Source of the DNA: a methanotrophic endosymbiont of Bathymodiolus puteoserpentis (Logatchev)
Lineage (GTDB): Bacteria > Pseudomonadota > Gammaproteobacteria > Methylococcales > Methylomonadaceae
Assembly: GCF_900128525.1 (NCBI RefSeq)
Contig: NZ_FQTQ01000075.1
Location: 1 to 35,456, forward strand
Length of the DNA: 35,456 nt
Reading direction: 5' to 3'
Shown here: one piece after another, positions 26,852 to 34,289 of the stretch
Numbering within the stretch: position 1 is the stretch's first letter
Layout: the number at the start of each line of letters is the position of its first letter
Notes under the pieces: model-generated
The model's input: the letters and a program-made list of their open reading frames with translations, nothing else
Told to the model about the DNA's origin: nothing
Databases searched by the model: none
Position numbers and translations under genes: made by a program

Positions 26852-27432
26852 TGTTAAGTACACGTTTCACCCAACATTCATTAGTCACTGAAGCTCATAA
26901 AACGATTCAAGACACACTATCAGCAGATAGCATAACGCTTGATGCCACTATGGGTAACGGTCACGATACTCTATTTCTAGCCAGACACAGCGCTAAAGTC
27001 TATGCTTTTGATATACAACAAGTAGCGCTTGATAGCACTTATCAGCAAATAGAAAAACATCACTTTACTGATAAAGTCGTGTTGATTCATGATAGTCATG
27101 AACATATGTGCCTACATATTCAAGCTGACGAACAAGTAGATGTCATTATGTTTAATCTTGGCTATTTACCACGCGGCAATGTAGCCATTATCACCAAAAC
27201 GATAACGACGCTAAACGCTTTAAATCAGGCGCTTAAAATACTCTCATCCAGCGGTATCATCAGTATTTTATGTTACCCAGGTCATCCGGGTGGGCAGGAA
27301 GAAATGAACGCTGTTACTGATTGGTATGAACAGTTAGACAGTGATCAATTTGCTATTACTATTATTCATAGTATGCAAGAAACCGAGCAATCTCCTCGGC
27401 TACTGATTATCCAAGCACTCGCTCAAACATAA
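26851..27432 (+). CDS. SAM-dependent methyltransferase, YtqB/MnmM-like
   Basis: 193 aa class I methyltransferase. The SAM motif LDATMGNGHDTLFLA is at about 30-44, then the acidic FDIQ strand, MFNLGYLPRG near 110-119 and LCYPGHPGGQEE near 142-153. NLGYLPRG and the PGHPGG motif are characteristic of the YtqB family ('rRNA methylase' in older annotation). The Bacillus member is MnmM, which methylates nm5s2U34 in tRNA. The exact substrate here is inferred. It overlaps the nadB stop by one base and lies 19 bases before the transporter fusion. Confidence 0.8.
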   Translation: MLSTRFTQHSLVTEAHKTIQDTLSADSITLDATMGNGHDTLFLARHSAKVYAFDIQQVALDSTYQQIEKHHFTDKVVLIHDSHEHMCLHIQADEQVDVIMFNLGYLPRGNVAIITKTITTLNALNQALKILSSSGIISILCYPGHPGGQEEMNAVTDWYEQLDSDQFAITIIHSMQETEQSPRLLIIQALAQT

Positions 27433-27451
27433 CACAAGACTGTCAACTTAA

Positions 27452-29620
27452 ATGCTTAAAAAAATTAAACTCTCGTTTTCTGGTCAAGTTTTATTAGCTC
27501 TGAGTGTAGGGATTTTTACAGGGTTATTTTTTGGTGAAAAAGTGGCTTGGCTTAACATAATCGGCATGGCTTTTATTAAGCTGCTTCAAGTCGCCATCAT
27601 TCCTTATATTGTTTTATCACTAGTTATCGGTGTTGGCTCTTTAAGTTATGAGCAATCTCGAGAGATTGCTAAGAAATTTATTATGATGCTGCTTGCTTTA
27701 TGGGCATTAACCATTTTTACTATTTTTGCAATGGCTCATGCTTTTCCCTTATGGGAAAGTAAAGATTTTTTTAGCACATCTCAGATAGTAATCCCCCCTC
27801 CAATAAACTATCTCGACTTATATATCCCCTCCAATCCCTTTAAATCACTTTCTGAAAATACCGTTCCGGCAATTGTGGTATTTAGCTTATTGCTGGGAAT
27901 ATCCTTAGTGACTATCAAAGAAAAACAGCAATTTCTTAATCCAGCCGCGGTATTACTAGAAGCCTTTAATAAAATAACCAAAGGCATTGTACGCTTTTTA
28001 CCGATGGGTGTTTTTGCTATTTCTGCCTCTGCTGCAGGCACAATAGCAGCAGATGATTTTGAAAAGTTACAAATTTATTTTGCGGTTTATATCGTCACAG
28101 CTTTAATTTTATCCCTTTGGGTTATTCCCTTTTTTATCAGCGCGATAACCCCGTTTAAATATGCTGATATTATCCAAGGCTGCCGCAGTATTTTAGTGAC
28201 TGCCTTCGCCTCGGGGAATTTGTTTATTCTTATCCCTATCATGTCCGAAGCCTGTAATGACATTTTTGAAAAACATAAGCTGCGTACGGAAGACAGTGAT
28301 AAGTACAATGAAATTATTATTCCCATTGCCTTTAACTTTCCAGCTGTAGGTAAGTTATTAGCCTTTATCTTTATCTTATTTTCTGCTTGGTTCACTAATA
28401 CTGAATTAGATACAGGGCAACAGGCATTACTAGCATTTAATGGTTTATTTAGTTTATTTGCCAGCGTACATATCAGCATTCCTTTTTTGCTTAATTATCT
28501 ACACCTACCCAGTGATATGTATCAGCTTTATTTATCGGGTGATGTTTTAACCAAGCGCTTTTCTACACTCGCTTCTGCTGTTTTTCTAATCTCCTTTACC
28601 TTATCTACAACAGCCTATTTACTCGGCCTTATTGAGATTAAAATTAAAAAAGTCTTATTATTTCTTGGCTCTACTATACTGATTATTGGCTTGTCAGTAT
28701 TGCTAACACAAACTTTCTTCGCTCATTTTTTTACAAAAAAAATAGATGTCAGTGAAAAATTAAAGCAAATGCAAGTAGACTGGGAAGCCCCCCAGAAAAT
28801 TGTATACAACTTACACGACACAGATAAAAATCAATTTTTTATGCCGACTCCGGAAGCGATAGTAAAGCGTGGAACTATACGTATCGGCTACAACCCAAGT
28901 CGCGTGCCCTTTTCTTTTTATAATAATGCGCACAAACTGGTCGGCTTTGATATAGAAATGATGAATCACTTGTCGTCTGCATTAGGTGTGAATTTAGACT
29001 TTATTCCCTTTACTAAGGCTAAAAACCTGTATCAAGCCTTGGATAACTTACAAATTGATATTGTTATTTCAGGCGTACAGATCAGTAGCGAACATTTAAA
29101 ATCGGTACTTTATACGCAACCCATCTTAAATTTAACAACCGCCCTGATTGTCAAAGATTACCGTCAAAAAGAGTTTTCTGACTACTCGAAGTTTACCAAG
29201 TCCACACATTTAAAATTTGCCACGATAGATCATTACCCACGCTTAACTTATATTAAGCAAGCATTCCCAAACATTGAAATTAAAAAAATTGCTAACCCTG
29301 ATATATTTTTTAATGCCCCAGAGAATACTTTTGATGGATTTATTAGTAGCATAGAAGAAGGCATGACATTAGTCATGCTACATCCAGCATACTCTGTCAG
29401 CTTTGACTCAACAAGAATACACCAGTTTCCAATCAGTTATGCAGTCCACAAAAATAACCTAACCTTACAAGCCATGTTGAATAGTTGGCTAGAGATCCAA
29501 AAATCGACTGGCAATATAGAACATTTATACGACTATTGGATTCAAGGCAAAGGCGCTAGTAAACACCAAGCACGCTGGTCAATCTTACAAAATATTATTA
29601 ACAACCCTGAGAAACATTAA
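27452..29620 (+). CDS. DAACS (SDF)-family membrane domain fused to a periplasmic substrate-binding domain
   Basis: 722 aa fusion. Residues about 1-425 have the multi-helix layout of sodium/dicarboxylate symporters (FSGQVLLALSVGIFTGLFFG at the start, VAIIPYIVLSLVIGVGSL, then FKSLSENTVPAIVVFSLLLG and VRFLPMGVFAISA). Residues about 460-710 form an SBP_bac_3 domain (GTIRIGYNPSRVPFSFYN, LVGFDIEMMNHLSSALGV, IDIVISGVQISSEH). Core transport motifs are altered: where the family has NMDGT there is NFPAVGK; the first hairpin serines are replaced by AFASGNLF; and the helix-8 Arg position in DMxR reads DMYQ. It may therefore be a sensor, channel or divergent transporter. It probably binds a small organic or amino acid. 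The following small membrane gene starts one base after its stop. Confidence 0.85.
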   Translation: MLKKIKLSFSGQVLLALSVGIFTGLFFGEKVAWLNIIGMAFIKLLQVAIIPYIVLSLVIGVGSLSYEQSREIAKKFIMMLLALWALTIFTIFAMAHAFPLWESKDFFSTSQIVIPPPINYLDLYIPSNPFKSLSENTVPAIVVFSLLLGISLVTIKEKQQFLNPAAVLLEAFNKITKGIVRFLPMGVFAISASAAGTIAADDFEKLQIYFAVYIVTALILSLWVIPFFISAITPFKYADIIQGCRSILVTAFASGNLFILIPIMSEACNDIFEKHKLRTEDSDKYNEIIIPIAFNFPAVGKLLAFIFILFSAWFTNTELDTGQQALLAFNGLFSLFASVHISIPFLLNYLHLPSDMYQLYLSGDVLTKRFSTLASAVFLISFTLSTTAYLLGLIEIKIKKVLLFLGSTILIIGLSVLLTQTFFAHFFTKKIDVSEKLKQMQVDWEAPQKIVYNLHDTDKNQFFMPTPEAIVKRGTIRIGYNPSRVPFSFYNNAHKLVGFDIEMMNHLSSALGVNLDFIPFTKAKNLYQALDNLQIDIVISGVQISSEHLKSVLYTQPILNLTTALIVKDYRQKEFSDYSKFTKSTHLKFATIDHYPRLTYIKQAFPNIEIKKIANPDIFFNAPENTFDGFISSIEEGMTLVMLHPAYSVSFDSTRIHQFPISYAVHKNNLTLQAMLNSWLEIQKSTGNIEHLYDYWIQGKGASKHQARWSILQNIINNPEKH

Positions 29621-29621
29621 T

Positions 29622-29987
29622 ATGGCTTTATTACTCTTTTCTTTACGCCACGTACCTGATGATGAAGCCGATGATATTCGCGATTTATTAGTAGAAAATC
29701 AACTAAATTTTTATGAAACAAGTGCCGGTAACTGGGGAATTTCAATGCCCGCCATCTGGCTATCTGATGATCAACAATATGCCAAAGCACGAAGCTTAAT
29801 TGATGAATATCAAGAGCAACGACGCATTACCTTGCAGGAGGAATATCAACAACTAAAACAAAGTGGCCAAGCAAATACTTTTTACAAAAACTTATGGCGC
29901 AACCCAACACAGACGATTGTCTTTATTGCGGCAATGATTTTAGTCATCTATGTATCCATTAAAATGGTTTTGGAGTTTGGTTTGTAG
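29622..29987 (+). CDS. DUF6164-like small membrane protein
   Basis: 121 aa. The N-terminal cytoplasmic part (about 1-75) contains LLFSLRHVPDDEADDIRDLL and FYETSAGNWGISMPAIWL, which I recognise as the DUF6164 pattern. A charged helix follows (IDEYQEQRRITLQEEYQQLK), and one membrane helix lies near the C-terminus (about 97-117, IVFIAAMILVIYVSIKMV). Function unknown. The FYETSAGNWG segment suggests a DUF2007-like ligand fold. It begins one base after the transporter fusion stop, so it may act with it. It converges on the response regulator with only 16 bases between them. Confidence 0.72.
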   Translation: MALLLFSLRHVPDDEADDIRDLLVENQLNFYETSAGNWGISMPAIWLSDDQQYAKARSLIDEYQEQRRITLQEEYQQLKQSGQANTFYKNLWRNPTQTIVFIAAMILVIYVSIKMVLEFGL

Positions 29988-30003
29988 GCATAAAAAGCTC
30001 CAA

Positions 30004-30804
30004 CTAATCCATGACCCTAAATAACATTTCTTTTACTGTTTGCGGCTCAAAAGGTTTATCGCAAATAGCAGATACGCCTGATTGCTGTATATTATTTAAG
30101 CGTAGTTCATTATCTTCGCTGGTGACCATCAGAATGGGGATAAGTGTATTTCCCATATCGTGACGAATAAACCGAATAAGCTCTTGACCATCCATAACCG
30201 GCATATTGTAATCAGTCACAATTAAATCGAATGCATCTTGGTTCGCACTAAATATATCGACACCTTGTTTGCCGTCATTGGCTGTAATAATCTCGTTAAT
30301 GCCCATATTATTTAAAACACGAGTAATATGTTTTCTGGCCATCAAACTGTCATCAACAACCAGTACTCTTAATGCTTCGACATCATAATGTGTTAGGCTA
30401 AGTTCTTCAGGGTCTATGAATTCAATCGTTGCTTTTAAAGCACGTTTTAAGTCTGCATGATTAAACGGTTTAGGTAAAATAGCGACCACGCCAGCCTGGC
30501 GAATTGGGTCTAGGGCTTTAAAATCAGTTTCACTGGAAATTAACATAAAGGGAACATTTTGACCGGCTTCTGACTGCTTCATAGCCATCACCAATTCCGT
30601 GGCTGTCATGTCAGGAAGGTACATGCTGCTCATGACTAAATCAGGCGGATAAGCATGAATACTTTCTAGCGCCTCTGAACCATTAGTAGTCCCCTCAATT
30701 GATGTAATGCCCTCTTGCTGCAAATGTTTAATAATAACTTTTAATTGAGTTGGTGACGGCTCTACCAGTAAGATAGATAATTCTGAAATATTAAGCGTAG
30801 ACAT
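30004..30804 (-). CDS. Two-receiver response regulator, first receiver degenerate
   Basis: 266 aa with two CheY-like domains and no output domain. REC2 (about 144-266) is intact: acidic pair Asp151/Asp152 in VLVVDDSLMARK, phospho-acceptor Asp198 in LIVTDYNMPVMDG, Thr/Ser in MVTSED and Lys250 in CDKPF. REC1 (about 8-128) keeps Lys112 (LPKPF), but the acidic pair reads Glu15-Pro16 (LLVEPS) and the acceptor site reads Ser60 (DLVMSSMYLP), so it should not be phosphorylated normally. Such proteins often act as adaptors or phosphate sinks in chemotaxis-like or hybrid-kinase systems. No kinase is nearby. It is divergent from pta. Confidence 0.88.
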   Translation of the reverse strand: MSTLNISELSILLVEPSPTQLKVIIKHLQQEGITSIEGTTNGSEALESIHAYPPDLVMSSMYLPDMTATELVMAMKQSEAGQNVPFMLISSETDFKALDPIRQAGVVAILPKPFNHADLKRALKATIEFIDPEELSLTHYDVEALRVLVVDDSLMARKHITRVLNNMGINEIITANDGKQGVDIFSANQDAFDLIVTDYNMPVMDGQELIRFIRHDMGNTLIPILMVTSEDNELRLNNIQQSGVSAICDKPFEPQTVKEMLFRVMD

Positions 30805-30849
30805 AAATACCTGATAATTTTATAAACTCGATAATGCTAACTATACCGC

Positions 30850-30877
30850 TTGTAAGTTTTCATATATAGCCTATAAG
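30850..30877 (+). promoter_or_regulatory. Candidate sigma-70 promoter for pta
   Basis: TTGTAA (30850-30855), a 16-base spacer and TATAAG (30872-30877), followed by an about 40-base leader to the pta ATG. It lies in the divergent spacer between the response regulator and pta. Good consensus, but the region is AT-rich, so chance matches are expected. Confidence 0.4.
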
Positions 30878-30918
30878 CCATATTTTTTAATACGTTTTAA
30901 AAAAGATAATTAAAACCT

Positions 30919-33021
30919 ATGAACAAGCAAAATATTTATGTAACTGGGGCCGAGCAAGGCAGTGGCAAGTCCATTATCATGCTGGCAATGATGGATATGT
31001 TAGCTGGTTATGCGGGGAAAATTGGTTTCTTTCGACCTATTATTTATGCACAAGAAGATAAAGATGAGTTAATTCAATTAGTCCGACATCGTTATCAAAT
31101 TGACCTGCCTTATAGTTCCATGTACGGCTGCTCAATGGAAGAGGCTCAAGATTTAATTGAAAAAGATAATTACCAGGAATTATTAAAACGGATTTTAAGT
31201 AAATATCGTACACTCACTAAGCAATGCGATCATGTACTTTGCCTTGGGTCTGATTATGTCGGTGATAATTCTATTTTTGAATTTGATTTTAATGCTGAAG
31301 TAGCGAATAACCTAGGCTGCTTAATTATGCCGGTTGTTCAAGGCCAAGGGCGAAATAATATACAAATTGTTGATGCCGTCAATCGACTTAAACATGCTTT
31401 AAATGAATTTGATTGTGATTTATTAGCGGGGGTTATTAATGGTGTCGCGATGGATCAAATTGAAACATTGCGCATGCGCTTTAAGCACAATCCAGAAAAT
31501 CACTTTCCTGTTTATATAGTGCCAGCCGAGCCTTTATTAGAAAAACCCAGTGTGGGCAATATTGTGCGTCAACTTAATGCGGAGCTTATATTAGGTGAAA
31601 AACAAACCTTAAACCGTTTAGTTAGCCAATATAAAGTTGCAGCCATGCAAGTACCCAGTTTTTTAGATTATCTTGAGGCAGGCGACCTAGTGATTACGCC
31701 AAGTGACCGAGCAGATATTATTCTCGCTTGCTTTATGGCCTATACCTCGACCAATTACCCGCAAATTGCGGGTTTATTATTAACTGGGAAGAAAAATACT
31801 GCCAAGCAAATAAGGCATTTACTAGAGGGCTTTGATGATACGCCTTTTGCCGTATTATCAATCGAAGAAGATACTTTTAGTGCTGCTATGAAAGTAAAAG
31901 AAATAAAAGCTCAAATTTACTCGCAAGACGAACGAAAAATTGCTACCGCTTTAGGTTTAGTTGAAAGTAATTTAAACTTTGATGAACTAAAACAGCGACT
32001 TACCGATCAACACTCTGATCGGGTTACCCCTTTAATGTTTGAGTATGAGCAAATGCAACGCGCCCAAGCTAATCAGCAGCATATTGTTTTACCTGAAGGG
32101 ATAGAAGAACGTATTTTGCATGCCGCAGAAATTCTCTTATTAAGAAATGTCGTTAAACTAACGCTATTAGGTAATGTCGAAGAGATACAGCAAAAGATCA
32201 AAAAATTAGGTCTGCACTTAGACGACGTTAATATTATTGACCCTCTGCACTCTGAGTTACGGGATCTTTATGCAGAGCAATATTATGAATTACGCAAAGA
32301 AAAAGGCGTTACTTATGATATGGCTTTTGATACCTTATCGGATGTCAGTTATTTCGGCACAATGATGATTCATATGGGCGATGCTGATGGTATGGTTTCC
32401 GGCGCAGTACATACCACCCAACATACGATTCGCCCTGCTTTTCAAATTATTAAAACTAAACCGGGCACATCGATTGTTTCCAGTGTCTTTTTTATGTGTT
32501 TAGAGGATAGGGTTTTAGTCTATGGTGATTGCGCAGTTAACCCCGACCCTAACGCTCAAGAACTGGCAGACATTGCGATCAGTGCAGCACAAACGGCTGA
32601 AATGTTTAATATTACGCCACGTATAGCCATGCTCTCATATTCCACAGGTGAATCAGGTAAAGGCGAAGCGGTTGATAAAGTAAGACAAGCAGTCAAACTA
32701 GCTAAACAAGCGCACCCTGAACTAAAACTAGAAGGCCCTATGCAATATGATGCTGCAGTCGATGCTGAGGTTGCTAAAACCAAACTCCCAAACAGCGAAG
32801 TTGCGGGCCATGCGAATGTCTTTATTTTCCCTGACCTGAATACCGGCAATAATACCTATAAAGCAGTACAGCGCTCTTCTGGCGCTATTGCTATCGGACC
32901 TATTTTACAAGGTTTAAATAAGCCGGTTAATGATTTAAGCCGAGGCTGCACAGTTACAGATATAGTAAATACCGTCGTTATGACCGCGATCCAAGCCCAA
33001 GCAAACCACTTATCTAAATAA
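30919..33021 (+). CDS. pta: Phosphate acetyltransferase (long form)
   Basis: Interconverts acetyl-CoA and acetyl-phosphate. At 700 aa it is the long enterobacterial-type enzyme. The N-terminal P-loop-like domain starts with TGAEQGSGKSIIM; a middle DRTGG domain lies at about 215-330; and the C-terminal PTA_PTB catalytic domain runs from about 370 to 700 with IVLPEGIEERIL, DGMVSGAVHTTQHTIRPAFQ, MLSYSTGESGKG and the end segment GPILQGLNKPVNDLSRG. No ackA is adjacent. fsa begins five bases after its stop, indicating co-transcription. Confidence 0.96.
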   Translation: MNKQNIYVTGAEQGSGKSIIMLAMMDMLAGYAGKIGFFRPIIYAQEDKDELIQLVRHRYQIDLPYSSMYGCSMEEAQDLIEKDNYQELLKRILSKYRTLTKQCDHVLCLGSDYVGDNSIFEFDFNAEVANNLGCLIMPVVQGQGRNNIQIVDAVNRLKHALNEFDCDLLAGVINGVAMDQIETLRMRFKHNPENHFPVYIVPAEPLLEKPSVGNIVRQLNAELILGEKQTLNRLVSQYKVAAMQVPSFLDYLEAGDLVITPSDRADIILACFMAYTSTNYPQIAGLLLTGKKNTAKQIRHLLEGFDDTPFAVLSIEEDTFSAAMKVKEIKAQIYSQDERKIATALGLVESNLNFDELKQRLTDQHSDRVTPLMFEYEQMQRAQANQQHIVLPEGIEERILHAAEILLLRNVVKLTLLGNVEEIQQKIKKLGLHLDDVNIIDPLHSELRDLYAEQYYELRKEKGVTYDMAFDTLSDVSYFGTMMIHMGDADGMVSGAVHTTQHTIRPAFQIIKTKPGTSIVSSVFFMCLEDRVLVYGDCAVNPDPNAQELADIAISAAQTAEMFNITPRIAMLSYSTGESGKGEAVDKVRQAVKLAKQAHPELKLEGPMQYDAAVDAEVAKTKLPNSEVAGHANVFIFPDLNTGNNTYKAVQRSSGAIAIGPILQGLNKPVNDLSRGCTVTDIVNTVVMTAIQAQANHLSK

Positions 33022-33026
33022 ATATT

Positions 33027-33701
33027 ATGTTTGAACTCTACCTCGATTCTGCAGATGCCCTGCAAGTTGCCGACCTTAACCAATCCTTACCTATTTTTGG
33101 TGTCACGACTAATCCCTCCATTTTAGCCAAATCTGGACTGGGTGTTAACCAAGTTTTGCCTGCTTTAGCCAAAGCGCTTGGTGGACACGCTCGGTTTCAT
33201 GTGCAAGTAGTCAGTAAAACCGCTGAAGACATGTTGGCAGAAGCCATAAAACTGCATGCCTTACCTTATGATATTGTCGTCAAAGTGCCGACAACACGTA
33301 TTGGTTTAGCAGCGATAAAACTTATGAAAGCACAAGGAATTACCGTATTAGCCACTGCCATTTACAGTGTACAGCAAGGATTTTTTGCTGCTTTATGCGG
33401 TGCCGATTATTTAGCGCCCTATGTTAATCGCATAGATGCAATGGGCGCGAATGGCATTGCTGTGGTTGCTGATTTACAGAAGCTAATCAATCAACAAGGC
33501 TTATCGACAAAACTACTTCCAGCCAGTTTTAAAAACACACAGCAAGTATTAGATATATTACAACTAGGAGTTGCCTCAATTACTTTGCCTGTAGATATAG
33601 CGGAACAAATGATGAGTCACCCTGCCGTTCAGCCTGCAGTTGATCAGTTTAGTCGTGATTGGCAAGCCAGTTTTGGTGAGCAATTATCTTTTGAAAGCTG
33701 A
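33027..33701 (+). CDS. fsa: Fructose-6-phosphate aldolase (FSA-type transaldolase family)
   Basis: 224 aa. The short transaldolase-family protein resembles E. coli FsaA along its length (ELYLDSAD, FGVTTNPSI, DIVVKVPTT, APYVNRIDAMG, ITLPVDIAEQMM). The Schiff-base Lys is Lys86. Residues that separate FSA from true transaldolase are in the FSA state: Gln60 (E. coli Gln59) and Tyr132 (Tyr131), with Thr110 matching Thr109. Predicted reaction: fructose-6-phosphate to dihydroxyacetone plus glyceraldehyde-3-phosphate, reversible. It lies just behind pta and is followed by a strong terminator. Automatic annotation would often read 'transaldolase'. Confidence 0.9.
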   Translation: MFELYLDSADALQVADLNQSLPIFGVTTNPSILAKSGLGVNQVLPALAKALGGHARFHVQVVSKTAEDMLAEAIKLHALPYDIVVKVPTTRIGLAAIKLMKAQGITVLATAIYSVQQGFFAALCGADYLAPYVNRIDAMGANGIAVVADLQKLINQQGLSTKLLPASFKNTQQVLDILQLGVASITLPVDIAEQMMSHPAVQPAVDQFSRDWQASFGEQLSFES

Positions 33702-33721
33702 GACTTAAAAATAGAGCTAGG

Positions 33722-33764
33722 GTTCAAGATGGTACGGATTCCATCTTGAACAGACCTATTTTTT
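33722..33764. terminator. Strong hairpin terminator between convergent fsa and the HvfA-like gene
   Basis: GTTCAAGATGG (33722-33732) pairs perfectly with CCATCTTGAAC (33741-33751) around an 8-base loop, followed on the + strand by CTATTTTTT. The hairpin lies 20 bases after the fsa stop. Reading the other way it ends the HvfA-like gene, followed by CCTAGCTCTATTTTT, so it should work in both directions. Confidence 0.85.
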
Positions 33765-33766
33765 GC

Positions 33767-34075
33767 TTACTTATTCTCGCCACACTTGCCTTCTACCGCT
33801 TTTTCTACATCAGTCACCATTTTTTTATCACCGCATGTGCCTTCTTTTACTTTTTCCTTATCACTCATCATCTTCCCACCACACTTACCTTCACCACATG
33901 CGCCATCCTTTACCTTTGTTACAGCCTCCTCTTTTGCTGAATCAGCTTGATTCATATAGCCAGATGATAGCTCTTCTTGTCCAAAAAGGTTAGTGTCAGA
34001 AGTAGTACAGCCCGTGACTAGCCCCGCAACTAATGATGTACCAATAGCAAATTTAGTTTTATTAATCATTTTCAT
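33767..34075 (-). CDS. HvfA-like Cys-Gly repeat lipoprotein (possible modified-peptide precursor)
   Basis: 102 aa. A signal with lipobox LVTGC makes Cys22 the lipidation site. The mature part starts with an FGQEELSSGYMNQA segment and then has four Cys-Gly units: DGACGEG, GKCGG, EGTCGD and EGKCGE, separated by Lys/Glu-rich linkers. The ELSSGYM plus EGKCG layout is that of HvfA-type precursors, whose EGKCG motifs are modified in Haemophilus by the MNIO (DUF692) enzyme HvfB with HvfC into copper-binding groups. No such enzymes are adjacent, so this is an orphan copy or an unmodified metal-binding relative. A good ribosome site (AAAGGA) lies six bases before ATG 34075. It is transcribed away from trhO. 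Confidence 0.75.
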   Translation of the reverse strand: MKMINKTKFAIGTSLVAGLVTGCTTSDTNLFGQEELSSGYMNQADSAKEEAVTKVKDGACGEGKCGGKMMSDKEKVKEGTCGDKKMVTDVEKAVEGKCGENK

Positions 34076-34113
34076 CAGTGTTCCTTTAATTTAGTGGATT
34101 TTTACTTTAAATG

Positions 34114-34126
34114 CGTCAAAATGACG
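34114..34126. promoter_or_regulatory. Dyad upstream of the HvfA-like gene (possible operator)
   Basis: CGTCA-AAA-TGACG is a perfect 5-bp dyad about 40 bases upstream of the ATG, where a promoter is expected. It could be a regulator site; a dyad this short can also arise by chance. Confidence 0.25.
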
Positions 34127-34199
34127 AAATTCATTTATCAGTCGATACAACAACACAAACCTTACAAAATTAATCGGCATCCTTTAGTTTACACTTTAA

Positions 34200-34259
34200 G
34201 TGGGAGTGTCTTTAGCCGTGATAGTGGCATAAACTGTCGTAGCTAAAGCTACTCCCACA
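34200..34259. repeat. REP pair upstream of the HvfA-like gene
   Basis: GTGGGAGTGTCTTTAGC (34200-34216) and GCTAAAGCTACTCCCAC (34242-34258) are imperfect inverted copies about 25 bases apart. The unit is of the 'GTGGGAG...CTTTAGC' class widespread in gammaproteobacterial spacers and differs from the unit at 10616-10671. It lies between trhO and the HvfA-like gene and might attenuate read-through. The rest of 34076-34289 holds nothing coding. Confidence 0.72.
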
Positions 34260-34289
34260 GAACGCGACATTCGCATACTATCTCTTAAT

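Noticed and set aside
33746-33993. Two overlapping + strand hydrophobic open frames
   Set aside because: They are antisense to the Cys-Gly gene; their Phe/His/Leu-rich content is the complement of its Lys/Glu-rich repeats, and neither has a ribosome site.
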